Source: Anaerolineales bacterium (GTDB lineage: Bacteria; Chloroflexota; Anaerolineae; Aggregatilineales; J027). From it: a DNA stretch of 64,000 bases. The position numbers and the translations under genes are program-made. The DNA lies in contig JACKCI010000002.1 in assembly GCA_020634155.1 (NCBI GenBank), forward strand, positions 1,116,001 through 1,180,000, read 5' to 3'. This document shows, in pieces, positions 34,118 to 43,248 of this stretch. Position 1 is the first letter of the stretch. The number at the start of each line of letters is the position of its first letter. The notes beneath the pieces were generated by a model, which made no database searches, was not told the DNA's origin, and was given only the letters and a program-made list of their open reading frames with translations.

Positions 34118-37100
34118 ATGTCCATTTTTGCAAAGCGCTACGTCTTGCTGCAAGAACTCGGCCAAGGGGGGATGGGCATTGTTTACCGCGCCCTTGACCG
34201 CATATCAGGGAATATCGTGGCCCTCAAGCAAGTCTTGACGCCACCCAGCCAACTCATGTTTGGCTCCATGAACGACTATGAGGAGGAGCGCATCGCCCTG
34301 ACCCGTGAGTTTCAATCACTGGCCTCCCTACGCCATCCCCATGTCATCCGCGTACTGGATTACGGCTTTGATGTCAATCCGCACAGCGCCTCAACCGAGC
34401 GTTATCCCTATTTCACCATGGACTTTTTGCAACAGCCACGTTCCATCCTCGATGCTGGACGTGGCCTAACGGTTGAGGGCAAGGTCTATCTCATCATCCA
34501 GATGTTGCAAGCCGTCGCCTATCTGCACCGCCGCCGCCTCTTGCACCGTGACCTCAAGCCCCATAACGTCATGGTCGTCGATGAGTATGTCTATGTCCTC
34601 GATTTTGGCCTTGCCGTTGATTATGAGCAGGCCCGCGGCACCGTTGGCACCTTGCCCTATATGGCCCCTGAAGTCCTCCAAGGCAAGGGGGCTGATAAAC
34701 CCTCTGACCTCTACGCCGTCGGCGTCATGGCTTATGAACTACTGGTCGGACATCACCCCTTCGATACCCGCAGCATGGCTCAACTCGTCCAACAGGTTTT
34801 GCATACCAACCCCGACTTTGAGCCACTCGAAACCATCCAATTTACCCGCACCCGCTCCACCGATGAGATTCCCCTTGATGACAACGACGTGAAGACCGTC
34901 ATTCTCCAACCCGATGACGCGGTAGACCCCCATGACCCCTCTACCGTCGATGACGCTACCCCGCCCCCCTTCGATAAACGCATCACCCAGACCAACATCC
35001 GTGTGGCGGAATTTGTCTCTGCGGGTGGCTATCTCTCCAGCATCGTCCAACGTCTGCTCGCCAAAGACCCCCGCCAGCGCTATCAGGATGCCGTCGATGT
35101 CATCCGCGACCTCAACCGCGTCCTTGATGTTCCTGTGCCGATTGAGACCACCGAAATCCGTGAGGCCTACTTGCAAGCCGCCTCCTTTGTCGGGCGCAAA
35201 GAACCCTTTGATCAACTCCTCTATGGCCTCTACAACGTCATGGCTGGCAATGGCAGCGCGTGGCTAATCGGAGGCGAAAGTGGTGTCGGCAAGTCGCGTC
35301 TAGTCAATGAACTCCGTATTCGCGCACTGGTCGAAGGTGCCCTCGTCTTTATCGGGCAGGCCGTTGCTGAAGGCGGCTTGCCCTATCAAATGTGGCGGGC
35401 CATGGTGCGCCGCATGGCCTCCACCACCGACCTTGAACCCCTTGAAGCCTCCGTCTTGAAAATGCTCGTGCCGGATGTTGGCTCAATGGTCGATTTTCCG
35501 GTCACGGAGGCCCCCGAACTCCAAGGCCGCGAAGCCCAACAGCGCCTTTTCGATATTATCATTGGCCTCTTCCGTAAGCAGATCTTTCCTGTTGTCATCA
35601 TCCTTGAGGACTTGCACTGGGGCGCGGAAAATCTTGATGTTGTGCGTGCCCTCAACGTCTTGGTCAAAGAGGGTAAGCTGATGATGGTCGGCACCTTCCG
35701 CGATGACGAAGCCCCCAACCTGCCTGACCAGTTGCCAGAATTGCAGCTCCTCCCCCTCAAACGCCTCAATCATACAGGCGTCGCTGACCTTGTGGAGGCC
35801 ATGCTAGGGCCAGCCAGCAAGCGCCCCGGCCTTGTCGATTTCCTCCACACCCAAACCGAGGGCAACGTCTTCTTCTTGGTAGAGGTCGTGCGTGCCCTTG
35901 CCGAAAGCGCGGGTAATCTCTATCTCATCGAAGACATGGACTTGCCCGAAAGTGTCATCACCAGTGGCGTGCGCCAAATCATCAACCGCCGCCTCAACCA
36001 AGTCTCCGGTGCGGCCCTCCATCTGCTCCAATTCGCCGCCCTCGCAGGCCGCCAACTCCAAATGCCCCTCTTGCGCCATTGGATCCAAGATTGGCCCGAT
36101 TTTGACCTGAAGGCGTGGTTGGCCCAATGTACCCATGCTTCCATCCTCGAAGCCCAAGAAGACTATTGGCGCTTTGCCCATGACAAACTGCGCGAGGGGG
36201 CCATTGCCACCATCGACCCCACCGAGCGCATCAACCGCTATCGTCAAGTGGCCGAGGTCATTGAGACTGTCTACGATGACCCCTCCGTCCATGCCCTCAA
36301 CCTGACCCGCCTCTGGCATGAGGTCGGTGATACCCGCAAAGAGGCCCACTATGCCGAAATCGCGGGAAGCCAGCAATTCCAGATTAGCGCCTACCGTGAG
36401 GCCATTCGCTTGTTTGACCGCGCCCTTGATTTGGTGCAGACCAAGGCCGAGGGCGACACCCGCGTGACTCGTGCCAATCTGATGCGCCAAATCGGGACTG
36501 CTTACGAGCGCATCAATGATTACCCGACCGCCACCCGCTATCTGGATATCAGCTTGGCCTTGGCCCGCGAGTTGGATGACAAGCTGACCATTGCCCAAGC
36601 GCTGATTGGCCTCAATCAAGTTGCCCGCATGTTAGGCCAATTTCCTAACGCCCGTGCCTATTTGCAGGAGGCCTTGACCCTCTCGCGTGATTTGAACGAC
36701 GACCGAATGATCGCCACTGCATTGAACGATTTATGTGTCATTGAGTGGCTGCAAGGTGAGTATGAATCAGCAAACGAACTGGGCGCAGAGGTGTTGGATA
36801 TTGCCCGCAGAATCAACAACCCTGCCTTGATTGCAACCATTCTACGTAACCTCGGTAACATTGCTGCAATACAACAAGATTCTGCCGCGAGTAGGCAGTA
36901 TCTTGGCGAAGCGGTTTATCTCTTTGAGCAAATTGGCGATCGAGATTCCCATGCCAAGGCTGTAGTTGTACTCGGTGGTATTGAACGGGAAGCGGGAAAC
37001 TTGGATAAGGCAAAACAGTATTTTCAGGATAGTCTAAGTTTTTTTAATTCAATTGGCGCGTTGGGTCTAGCCACAATTCCGTTAATTAGTCTCGCTTGGA

Positions 37101-37450
37101 TAGAATTAGACCTCGGAGACTTTGCCTTATCAAAAAGCTATTTGCGTCAAGGTCTTAATCATGCTAAAGCGACAGGAACTATCCTTTATATTCTAATGGG
37201 ACTTAGAGTGGTAGCCAAACTTCTCCATAAATTGCAGGAGTATCATAAGTCTGTAGAAATCTTATCAGCGATTTTGGTTCATCCTGCGTATACGCCAGAA
37301 GAAAGTGAGCCTATTCAAGATATGTTAGATGTAGCCCAAAAGTGTCTTGGAAAAGAAGACTATGAATATGCTAGATTAACGGGTTCAAAAGCTGACATAA
37401 TGGCTTTGCTAGATGAACTGCTTTCAGAAGCTAAGGCCTATTTGTCATAA
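34118..37450 (+). CDS. Ser/Thr protein kinase + AAA ATPase + TPR regulator
   Basis: 1110-residue fusion. Kinase (~8-290): GQGGMGIVYRALD glycine loop, VALKQVL lysine, HRDLKPHNVMV catalytic loop, DFGLA, and activation segment GTLPYMAPEVLQG. An acidic, variable insert (~245-300) follows. An AAA/NACHT-like ATPase comes next (~345-600): Walker A GGESGVGKSRLVNELR and Walker B VVIILEDLHWGAEN. The C-terminal ~450 residues are TPR-type helical repeats (YEAIRLFDRALD, ARAYLQEALTLSRDL, AKQYFQDSLSFF). Such proteins act as large signalling or transcription regulators, but no DNA-binding domain is visible. From about base 36700 to the end, base composition turns AT-rich. Confidence 0.9.
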   Translation: MSIFAKRYVLLQELGQGGMGIVYRALDRISGNIVALKQVLTPPSQLMFGSMNDYEEERIALTREFQSLASLRHPHVIRVLDYGFDVNPHSASTERYPYFTMDFLQQPRSILDAGRGLTVEGKVYLIIQMLQAVAYLHRRRLLHRDLKPHNVMVVDEYVYVLDFGLAVDYEQARGTVGTLPYMAPEVLQGKGADKPSDLYAVGVMAYELLVGHHPFDTRSMAQLVQQVLHTNPDFEPLETIQFTRTRSTDEIPLDDNDVKTVILQPDDAVDPHDPSTVDDATPPPFDKRITQTNIRVAEFVSAGGYLSSIVQRLLAKDPRQRYQDAVDVIRDLNRVLDVPVPIETTEIREAYLQAASFVGRKEPFDQLLYGLYNVMAGNGSAWLIGGESGVGKSRLVNELRIRALVEGALVFIGQAVAEGGLPYQMWRAMVRRMASTTDLEPLEASVLKMLVPDVGSMVDFPVTEAPELQGREAQQRLFDIIIGLFRKQIFPVVIILEDLHWGAENLDVVRALNVLVKEGKLMMVGTFRDDEAPNLPDQLPELQLLPLKRLNHTGVADLVEAMLGPASKRPGLVDFLHTQTEGNVFFLVEVVRALAESAGNLYLIEDMDLPESVITSGVRQIINRRLNQVSGAALHLLQFAALAGRQLQMPLLRHWIQDWPDFDLKAWLAQCTHASILEAQEDYWRFAHDKLREGAIATIDPTERINRYRQVAEVIETVYDDPSVHALNLTRLWHEVGDTRKEAHYAEIAGSQQFQISAYREAIRLFDRALDLVQTKAEGDTRVTRANLMRQIGTAYERINDYPTATRYLDISLALARELDDKLTIAQALIGLNQVARMLGQFPNARAYLQEALTLSRDLNDDRMIATALNDLCVIEWLQGEYESANELGAEVLDIARRINNPALIATILRNLGNIAAIQQDSAASRQYLGEAVYLFEQIGDRDSHAKAVVVLGGIEREAGNLDKAKQYFQDSLSFFNSIGALGLATIPLISLAWIELDLGDFALSKSYLRQGLNHAKATGTILYILMGLRVVAKLLHKLQEYHKSVEILSAILVHPAYTPEESEPIQDMLDVAQKCLGKEDYEYARLTGSKADIMALLDELLSEAKAYLS

Positions 37451-37471
37451 ATTTGAACCTTGCCCTATAAT
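37442..37471 (+). promoter_or_regulatory. Candidate sigma-70 promoter for the 37521 small gene
   Basis: TTGTCA (37442-37447) and a perfect TATAAT (37466-37471) are 18 bases apart. The -35 overlaps the last codons of the kinase gene, and the -10 lies 50 bases before the GTG at 37521. Confidence 0.45.
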
Positions 37472-37520
37472 TAACCTGACATACCTTGTTAATTGAGCAT
37501 GACTATTAAAGAGGTGGACT

Positions 37521-37781
37521 GTGAGCGAACAGAACCAAACAGGAATGATTATTCGGGGGGCGGATGGTAAGATGTACTATGTCACGGATGAAGATTTGGC
37601 TCCGCACCAACTTTCCGAAGAACAAGCCGCAGAACTGCAAAAAATGTTTGATGTTGATAGCAGTTTGGTACATGTTATCGATGAGACAGAATTGCAGAAA
37701 ATTGGTCTAAGAGCAAGCTCTAGTGTGATTGTGATGGTTGTTTCCGTCGCCGCCCTCCGCAAATGGCGCAATCGTGGCTAG
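37521..37781 (+). CDS. Small uncharacterised protein (86 aa)
   Basis: Residues 1-60 are hydrophilic and acidic, opening with GMIIRGADGKMYYVTDEDL, a helix QLSEEQAAELQKMF, and VHVIDETELQKIG. A short hydrophobic stretch (~67-79, SSVIVMVVSVAAL) precedes a basic end, KWRNRG. The pattern could be a bacteriocin-like or membrane-attached small peptide, but I recognise no family. GTG start with an AGAGGTGG Shine-Dalgarno. A candidate promoter lies upstream and a clear terminator downstream, so it seems to be its own unit. The first residues are repeated in the truncated frame at 37908. Confidence 0.6.
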   Translation: MSEQNQTGMIIRGADGKMYYVTDEDLAPHQLSEEQAAELQKMFDVDSSLVHVIDETELQKIGLRASSSVIVMVVSVAALRKWRNRG

Positions 37782-37802
37782 TTGATTGACCCGTACCACC
37801 CG

Positions 37803-37837
37803 CGACCCCTACGCTCCCCAAATTAGGGGTCGTTTTT
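37803..37837 (+). terminator. Rho-independent terminator of the 86-aa gene
   Basis: Perfect eight-pair stem CGACCCCT (37803-37810) / AGGGGTCG (37825-37832) with a 14-base loop and a following run of five T. Confidence 0.8.
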
Positions 37838-37907
37838 CTTTACAGTTCAACCAAATATCGATAAAATATACAGTTATGGTATACCTATTTGACGAAGGAG
37901 TTACACA

Positions 37908-37955
37908 ATGAATCCCCAAACCTTTACCATTCGTGGAGCCGATGGTCGCCCGTAG
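37908..37955 (+). pseudogene. Truncated second copy of the 86-aa small gene
   Basis: An ATG with AAGGAG (37895-37900) seven bases upstream opens a frame of only 15 codons, MNPQTFTIRGADGRP. This matches the start of the 86-residue protein (IRGADGK). It then runs into TAG, supplied at the edge of the hairpin repeat at 37956. The remainder of the coding sequence is not seen downstream. Read as the 5' remnant of a duplicated gene cut at the repeat; chance similarity over so few residues cannot be excluded. Confidence 0.5.
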
Positions 37956-37978
37956 GGACAGCGCCGAAGTGCCTGTCC
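37956..37978. repeat. REP-like hairpin element
   Basis: GGACAG and CTGTCC arms plus an inner GC/GC pair make an eight-pair stem with one bulged C and a six-base loop. It begins directly after the stop of the truncated frame at 37908, and the flanking bases 37951-37956 (CGTAGG) supply that stop codon. This type of small hairpin resembles dispersed palindromic repeats; copies elsewhere in the genome cannot be checked here. Confidence 0.45.
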
Positions 37979-37994
37979 GCAGCACCCCAAACGC

Positions 37995-38969
37995 TCATCC
38001 CCCCGCAATCCCCGCAATCAGCAAATCCAACGCCACCTCAATCGACACCTTGCCTGTCTTAACACCCTGATCGGTGGTCAACAGATTCTGATAGATTCTG
38101 TCCAATTGAGCCTGACTGAAGCCCCGCGCCTGCTTGCTAACCTTCTCCGCCACAAAGCTATGAATGCCGAGCGCCTGTGAGACACCCTTGGCATTGGCCC
38201 CTCCGTCAATCAACTCTCGCGCCTGCACCAACAGCCGAAACTGGCGAATAATCATCCCAAATACCGCCATCGGGTCTTGACGGTCATTCTCCAACAGCTT
38301 ATGCAACAGCCCCATCGCCGTTTTGCCATCGCGTTGCCCCATCGCATCGACCATCTCAAACACATTGCTCTCTGGCACATAGGGCGTCAGCAGGGCCACC
38401 TCACGCTCCGTAATCGTCCCGCCTTGCCCCACATAGGCCGCCAGCTTGTACAACTCGTTATCAGCCCGCCGCAAGTCTCCATCGACCACCGCCGCTAGTG
38501 CCGCTACCGCTCGCGGTTCAGTCTTGACCCCATACTCCCCAACCCGCTTCTGAATCCATGCCGTCGGGTTCTTGGGAGCGCTAAAGGCCTTGATATACCC
38601 GCTTGGCTCCGTCTGCACCAGCTTGACCACCGCATGGTTGTCGCTCAGGGTCTGATACTCCACAAACACCAAGCGGGCGCTTTCGGGCAGATGCGGCAGG
38701 TTATCCACCAGATAATGCAGGTTTTCCTTGGCGCTCTTGGCCTTGCTGCTCCCCAACGCCCCCAACATGCCGTACACAATCACCAAGCGCCGATCTGAGA
38801 GGAAGGGCATGGCTTGGGCAACCGCCACCACCTCTTGGGGTGATGTCTTGGCCCCGTCATATTCGTTGATATTCAGGTCATCGCCCATTTTCTGCTTAAA
38901 GCTACTGACCTGCGCCTTGATGCTATACTCATCATCTCCATGCAGGATATAAAAGGTCTGGGTTGCCAT
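37995..38969 (-). CDS. holA: DNA polymerase III delta subunit
   Basis: 324-residue clamp-loader subunit that opens the sliding clamp. Family features: N-terminal TFYILHGDDEYSIKAQVSSF (the delta GxDEF-like start), LSDRRLVIVYGM, RLVFVEYQ, and the clamp-loader helices WIQKRVGEYGVKTEPRAVAAL, LRRADNELYKLAAYVG and VPESNVFEMVDAMGQRDG. Delta has the AAA+ fold without a Walker A ATP site, as seen here. ATG at 38969 is chosen over the longest frame (38987) because AGGAGG lies just upstream. The 213-base gap to the next gene (38970-39182) is C-rich and shows nothing clear. Confidence 0.9.
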   Translation of the reverse strand: MATQTFYILHGDDEYSIKAQVSSFKQKMGDDLNINEYDGAKTSPQEVVAVAQAMPFLSDRRLVIVYGMLGALGSSKAKSAKENLHYLVDNLPHLPESARLVFVEYQTLSDNHAVVKLVQTEPSGYIKAFSAPKNPTAWIQKRVGEYGVKTEPRAVAALAAVVDGDLRRADNELYKLAAYVGQGGTITEREVALLTPYVPESNVFEMVDAMGQRDGKTAMGLLHKLLENDRQDPMAVFGMIIRQFRLLVQARELIDGGANAKGVSQALGIHSFVAEKVSKQARGFSQAQLDRIYQNLLTTDQGVKTGKVSIEVALDLLIAGIAGG

Positions 38970-39182
38970 CCTTGCCTCCTCTCTCACTCACCATCACGCT
39001 ACCACACTCACCCTGTACGGAAGCCATCTATGGCGTCCATCCCTCCCCTACCACACCATCTCGCGCCCAACGGACACGCATTTTTGCCTACCCCCCCATT
39101 CTGGCACAAAAAACCCAAAAAACCCCCATCTCAAATCCCGACTTTACCGCACCACCACAACCCCAACACCCCAAATCTGCCC

Positions 39183-40988
39183 TCAATCAATTTTGATGCT
39201 ATCCACCACAAAATAGTCACAATTTGTCGCACAATCCGCCAATGGCACAATCTCCAATTGGCTACCATCGCCCGTCGTAAAATAGTACACCTTGACTCCC
39301 ACCTGATAGCGCCCCGCCATCGGCTTATCCAAGCGGTGGCTATCAAAATAGTATCCCCCAGCTTCCCAATCCACCGTCGGCGATTCCCCCTCTAAAGGAT
39401 AGCTGTCGTGGCTTGGTACCGCCAACCGCCCATCCTCAGTCAACAGGAAGGCCGACACCGTGTAATTGGTATCCAGCCCCAGCACTGGCCGCCACAACAA
39501 ATTGACCACCACCTCCTGCTCATGGATAGCCACCGTCGCCCGCATCAAATCCAGCACCGCACCATAGCGGGTCAGGGGGTCGCTTTGCGGTGGGCGGTCA
39601 TAGCGATAGAGGGCAATCGGTCGCCCATCAGGATAAAGCGGCCATTCAATCGCGGGAGCCGTTGGAATAAAACCGAGCGCTTCAATCAAAGGCCGACTAT
39701 CGACCGCGCCGGGGTTGCCGAACTTATCCAAGCCAAAATAGCCGAACTTCGCCAACCATAGCCCCGTTGTCGCCTCATCAACCCGCAAGTCATCATAGGC
39801 CATCCAGCGTACAGTAGCCCCGCTATACTCAAGGTAGTATTGCAGCGCTTCCTTGTCAGTATCGACATCCAAGACCGTCACATCATCGCTCGTGCTATGC
39901 TCGGCAATCATCCGCCCCACTTCAGGCCATGGTGGACGTTGCAGGGGTTGGGCACCCGTAATCGCCAACGACTGCACCACGATAAAGGCCACCACTACCC
40001 CTTGCTCTCGCGGGCGGAATTGCGCTACCGTCCCACCCACCAAGGCCAACAGCGCCGGAATGATGACCGCCACCGAGCGAAACGACAAAGACGGATAACG
40101 ACTATTCAGCGCAATCGAGACCCCCACCGTGACCACTATCACCAGCATCGGCAGAATACCAGCGGGTGATGGGCGGCGCGGGATGCTCAATAGCCCCAGT
40201 GTGCCAACCACCGCCACCGTCAACCAGAACAGTTCGGGGATACCGACCACCTGATAGGCAATCGTTTTATAGACCGTCCATGAATTTTCGAGGGCATGGG
40301 GCAAGCCTTCAGGGCGCTCGGTGGTCATCTGGTGGGCGATGACGGGCAGCCAAGGCACATACAGCAGGCCAACGCCTACCGATGCCACCATATAAGGCTT
40401 GAGGGTGCGCCACCTAGTGATGAGCATGTGCAAGCCAATCCCTAGCAGCACCAGCGCCCCCCAATAGTGGGTATAGAGCAAGGCTGCCCCGCCAACGGCA
40501 AAGGCGATTCCCCTCTGTCGGGTGGGTCGTTGCCAGAAGCGCCAATAGAGCCACAGGGTGAGGGCGCTCATGGTCTGCTGGGCGGGGTAGTGGCGCACTT
40601 CATGGGTCAGAACAATCACCAAATCATGCACGCCGAACAGAAAGGCCGCCAGATAGCCAGCCCGCACCGAGTACATCGCCCGCCCCAAGCGGTACATCAG
40701 CGCCACGCCAATCAGCGATACCAGCACCGAGAAATAGCGCAGTTCAAAGATGCTATCGCCCGTGAATTGTCGCCAAAGATTGAGCGCCACAAAGAATAGC
40801 GGGGGGTGGACATCGACCGCCACCCACCTATCGACCACCTGCACGGGATTAGCTTCGGCGCTGGCGGCAATCGTCCAGCCCTCATCCGCCCACAGTGAGG
40901 TGGCGTCTAGGTGGTGGCTAAACAAATAAAAGCTCAACAGGCAGATACCTGTTAAGAGGAGCCAGTGGGTTAAAGGTTTCGCGTTCAT
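39183..40988 (-). CDS. GT39/ArnT-like membrane glycosyltransferase
   Basis: 601-residue protein with a first helix at ~8-26, a luminal loop with the acidic motif TSLWADEGWTIAASAEA, about nine further membrane helices to ~390, and a ~200-residue soluble C-terminal domain. DVHPPLFFVALNLW and THEVRHYPAQQT fit the GT-C fold family that uses polyprenyl-phosphate sugars (ArnT, PMT). Substrates are unknown. The ATG at 40988 is preferred; a GTG lies one codon upstream. A second GT39-like gene lies at 8750, but the two share only the general fold. Confidence 0.8.
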   Translation of the reverse strand: MNAKPLTHWLLLTGICLLSFYLFSHHLDATSLWADEGWTIAASAEANPVQVVDRWVAVDVHPPLFFVALNLWRQFTGDSIFELRYFSVLVSLIGVALMYRLGRAMYSVRAGYLAAFLFGVHDLVIVLTHEVRHYPAQQTMSALTLWLYWRFWQRPTRQRGIAFAVGGAALLYTHYWGALVLLGIGLHMLITRWRTLKPYMVASVGVGLLYVPWLPVIAHQMTTERPEGLPHALENSWTVYKTIAYQVVGIPELFWLTVAVVGTLGLLSIPRRPSPAGILPMLVIVVTVGVSIALNSRYPSLSFRSVAVIIPALLALVGGTVAQFRPREQGVVVAFIVVQSLAITGAQPLQRPPWPEVGRMIAEHSTSDDVTVLDVDTDKEALQYYLEYSGATVRWMAYDDLRVDEATTGLWLAKFGYFGLDKFGNPGAVDSRPLIEALGFIPTAPAIEWPLYPDGRPIALYRYDRPPQSDPLTRYGAVLDLMRATVAIHEQEVVVNLLWRPVLGLDTNYTVSAFLLTEDGRLAVPSHDSYPLEGESPTVDWEAGGYYFDSHRLDKPMAGRYQVGVKVYYFTTGDGSQLEIVPLADCATNCDYFVVDSIKID

Positions 40989-41012
40989 CACGCGCTTGAT
41001 TGTAGCAGGCGA

Positions 41013-41348
41013 TTAAGCGTCCAGAAAGCCGTGTTTTCGGAGCCAGTTCTCCAACTGCTTGCCGCTCGGCTCGGTAATCATCACTCCTCGGTCAATCCCG
41101 CGGGGGCTGGCCTCGGTCAGTGCAGCGGGTGGCTCATAAGGCATAACATCCTCACCCTCGGCAATCACCAGTGTCGGCACTGAGAGGAAGCCCGTCCATT
41201 CCAGCACACGGCTACGGGCGGCGGTGTCGGTGTCAATATCAACCTCGCTATAGGGGACGCTATATTTGTGGAGGATGCGCTCGGCAATCTGAACATAGGG
41301 GCAAAGAAAGGTACTGCGCGAATACATCACTAAACGTTTATCAGTCAT
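41013..41348 (-). CDS. Glutaredoxin-like protein
   Basis: 111-residue thioredoxin-fold protein: RLVMYSRSTFLCPYVQIAERILHKY holds a single active-site Cys followed by PYV (CPYV), so it is a monothiol-type site. The cis-Pro strand is SVPTLVIAEGED. The family reduces disulfides with glutathione or handles Fe-S clusters; the electron donor here is unknown. AAGGA lies seven bases before the ATG. It is followed at 24 bases by the GT39-like gene. Confidence 0.82.
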   Translation of the reverse strand: MTDKRLVMYSRSTFLCPYVQIAERILHKYSVPYSEVDIDTDTAARSRVLEWTGFLSVPTLVIAEGEDVMPYEPPAALTEASPRGIDRGVMITEPSGKQLENWLRKHGFLDA

Positions 41349-41406
41349 GGGGTGTCCTTGAATTAAGGTCTATTCTCAAAGTTAGAGGTCAAAATAAAGG
41401 TCTATC

Positions 41407-42384
41407 TTACGAGCCAATGGTCGGGGTGCGGTAGGTCTCTGGCTCCATAAAACACAAAATGCCCATCACAATCCCATCAGCAAGGGTCTCGCGCTTTTCA
41501 GTGACCATCAACCGATCAGCGAACATAAAGGCAATCTCGATAATTGCAATGGGGGTATCAAAATGGACTTCATCGAAGGTATGGTATTCGCTCATGTCTT
41601 CGGTAATCCCAAAGTGGCGCGGTAGACCCGTCACGGCTCCATATTCGTTAATCATACAGGTGACAAAAGCTTCCGTATCGCCACGCGGCACCCCCCGTGC
41701 AAACGGCCCCGCTACATTATAGCCCGTCGCGCCCAAGCCATAATCACGGCAATCGTTGGTGTGAATCGAGAGCAGGGCGTCGGCTTTATAATTTTCGAGG
41801 CGGGGATCAAATTCCTCCAATAGCTCAACCTCATAACCCAACGAGAGCAGCTTATTCGCTACCATCCGTGCCACGTCGGTATTAATCTCTAGCTCAGTCA
41901 GTTCTGCAATGCCATCGTTGTTATCATCACAGACCGCGCCGGGGTCAATCGGGAAGCTAGGGTCTTGGGGTGGCCCGCTATGCCCCGCAATAATGCCGAT
42001 TTTGGGCGTAACGCTGTCCGTCGGAATGGGCGTTAAGATGGCTTGGAGTGGCTGTTGGGTGATTTGGGCAATCCGCATCTGGGCACGGAAACTCTCCGGC
42101 TCAAAGCCCTCTTCGGGTGTCCAATACGAAAAAATGGTCGCTACGAGCAGGGCCGCCAACAGTGTCAGCACACTGGTCTTAATGAATATCCACGTATGCG
42201 GAAAGGGTGACGAGCCTTTGTCTCTAGGCTGGCGGGGTGGACGCTCTTTTTTACGTGACCTAGCAACGGGCGCGGGAGCCTCTTCTAAAATCAACTCCGG
42301 CTGATGAGTTGGCATCCGACGTGGGGTGACACGCGGCGGGCGTTCTTCCTCAAGGGCCTCATAATCGTCTTCTAGCCAACTCAT
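41407..42384 (-). CDS. N-acetylmuramoyl-L-alanine amidase (Amidase_3) with N-terminal membrane anchor
   Basis: 325 residues. A basic, Pro-rich cytoplasmic N-terminus (~1-60, many R/K) precedes one membrane helix (~66-88, WIFIKTSVLTLLAALLVATI), then a linker and an Amidase_3 zinc domain (~125-318) acting on peptidoglycan stem peptides in the cell envelope. Motifs: IIAGHSG with the first zinc His, LEINTDVARMVANKL with the Glu ligand, LLSIHTNDC with the second His, and AIIEIAFMFAD with the catalytic Glu. AAAGGA lies ~12 bases before the ATG. Confidence 0.85.
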   Translation of the reverse strand: MSWLEDDYEALEEERPPRVTPRRMPTHQPELILEEAPAPVARSRKKERPPRQPRDKGSSPFPHTWIFIKTSVLTLLAALLVATIFSYWTPEEGFEPESFRAQMRIAQITQQPLQAILTPIPTDSVTPKIGIIAGHSGPPQDPSFPIDPGAVCDDNNDGIAELTELEINTDVARMVANKLLSLGYEVELLEEFDPRLENYKADALLSIHTNDCRDYGLGATGYNVAGPFARGVPRGDTEAFVTCMINEYGAVTGLPRHFGITEDMSEYHTFDEVHFDTPIAIIEIAFMFADRLMVTEKRETLADGIVMGILCFMEPETYRTPTIGS

Positions 42385-42405
42385 CGCACGGCTATCCTTT
42401 AGCGC

Positions 42406-43188
42406 TTAATCTTCGTCAGGGGTGGCGGGCAGGTCGTCGGCTTCAAGGGTGATGACGCGATAGCTCTCGGCATAGGCCATTTCTTTACCCTTGCCGCGCT
42501 CGGCGCTATATTCCCGCACCCAGCCCGCTATTTTATCCAAATCCACCTTCTGCTGGCGAATCATCTCTTGCATCTGGCTCTCATGAGCAAACAGCGCTTT
42601 AATCTTTAGCTCAATCGTGTCACTGATGTTGACATAGAGGTTAGCATCCTTGGGGTTCCATGTTCCTACATAGACCTTCTTGGTCTTATGCGCGGTCAGG
42701 CCCTCGGCCTCTAGTTCTTGGAAAAGATGCGGCTGACCAGCAGCAGGGAAAACCGCATCAAGGGCAGCTGCACCTACCGCACGATGGTCGGGATGGTTGA
42801 TATAGCCATCGGAGGCAAAGAGTACCGTGGGGTCTTGGCACAGCACCACATCTGGCTTGAAGCGGCGGATTTCCCGCACCAGCCGTTTGCGGAGGTCAAG
42901 TGTATTGACAACCATACCATCTGGTTCACGCAAGAAAACCACCTCTTGCACTCCCACGACGGCTGCGGCTGCCCGCTGTTCAGCCTCGCGGATTTCCTTG
43001 GCTTGGTCGCGGGTGATGCTGGTATCGGCAATGCCGACATCACCGCTGGTTACGAGTACATAGGCCACTGCTGACCCCGCTTGTGTCCAACGGGCAATCG
43101 TACCCGCGACGCCAAATTCAATATCATCAGGATGGGCGACAATGACCATCGCCCGTTTAGGCACATAAAAACCGTTATTGGCAGACAT
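42406..43188 (-). CDS. PIG-L family deacetylase
   Basis: 260-residue zinc-dependent N-acetylglucosaminyl-type deacetylase. VIVAHPDDIEFGVAGTIARW carries the hallmark AHPDDxE, and INHPDHRAVGAAALDAVF the second zinc-binding H-D-H segment. Substrates of this family include mycothiol or bacillithiol precursors, chitin oligomers and GlcNAc-phosphatidylinositol; which one applies here cannot be told. AAAGGTC precedes the ATG. It is the second of a minus-strand group (metallo-hydrolase, PIG-L, amidase, glutaredoxin) that is probably transcribed together. Confidence 0.88.
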   Translation of the reverse strand: MSANNGFYVPKRAMVIVAHPDDIEFGVAGTIARWTQAGSAVAYVLVTSGDVGIADTSITRDQAKEIREAEQRAAAAVVGVQEVVFLREPDGMVVNTLDLRKRLVREIRRFKPDVVLCQDPTVLFASDGYINHPDHRAVGAAALDAVFPAAGQPHLFQELEAEGLTAHKTKKVYVGTWNPKDANLYVNISDTIELKIKALFAHESQMQEMIRQQKVDLDKIAGWVREYSAERGKGKEMAYAESYRVITLEADDLPATPDED

Positions 43189-43248
43189 GATTAGACCTTT
43201 ACTCTAGGATGTGTGACGAGAAACATAGGTTAAGTCGCGCTTATCGGT

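Noticed and set aside
35804..36619. 271-codon open frame opposite the kinase-ATPase-TPR gene
   Set aside because: Antisense shadow of a high-GC coding stretch; no start signal or domain.
38970..39182. C-rich stretch between holA and the GT39-like gene as possible repeat or RNA
   Set aside because: No inverted repeat, direct-repeat series or terminator could be made out.
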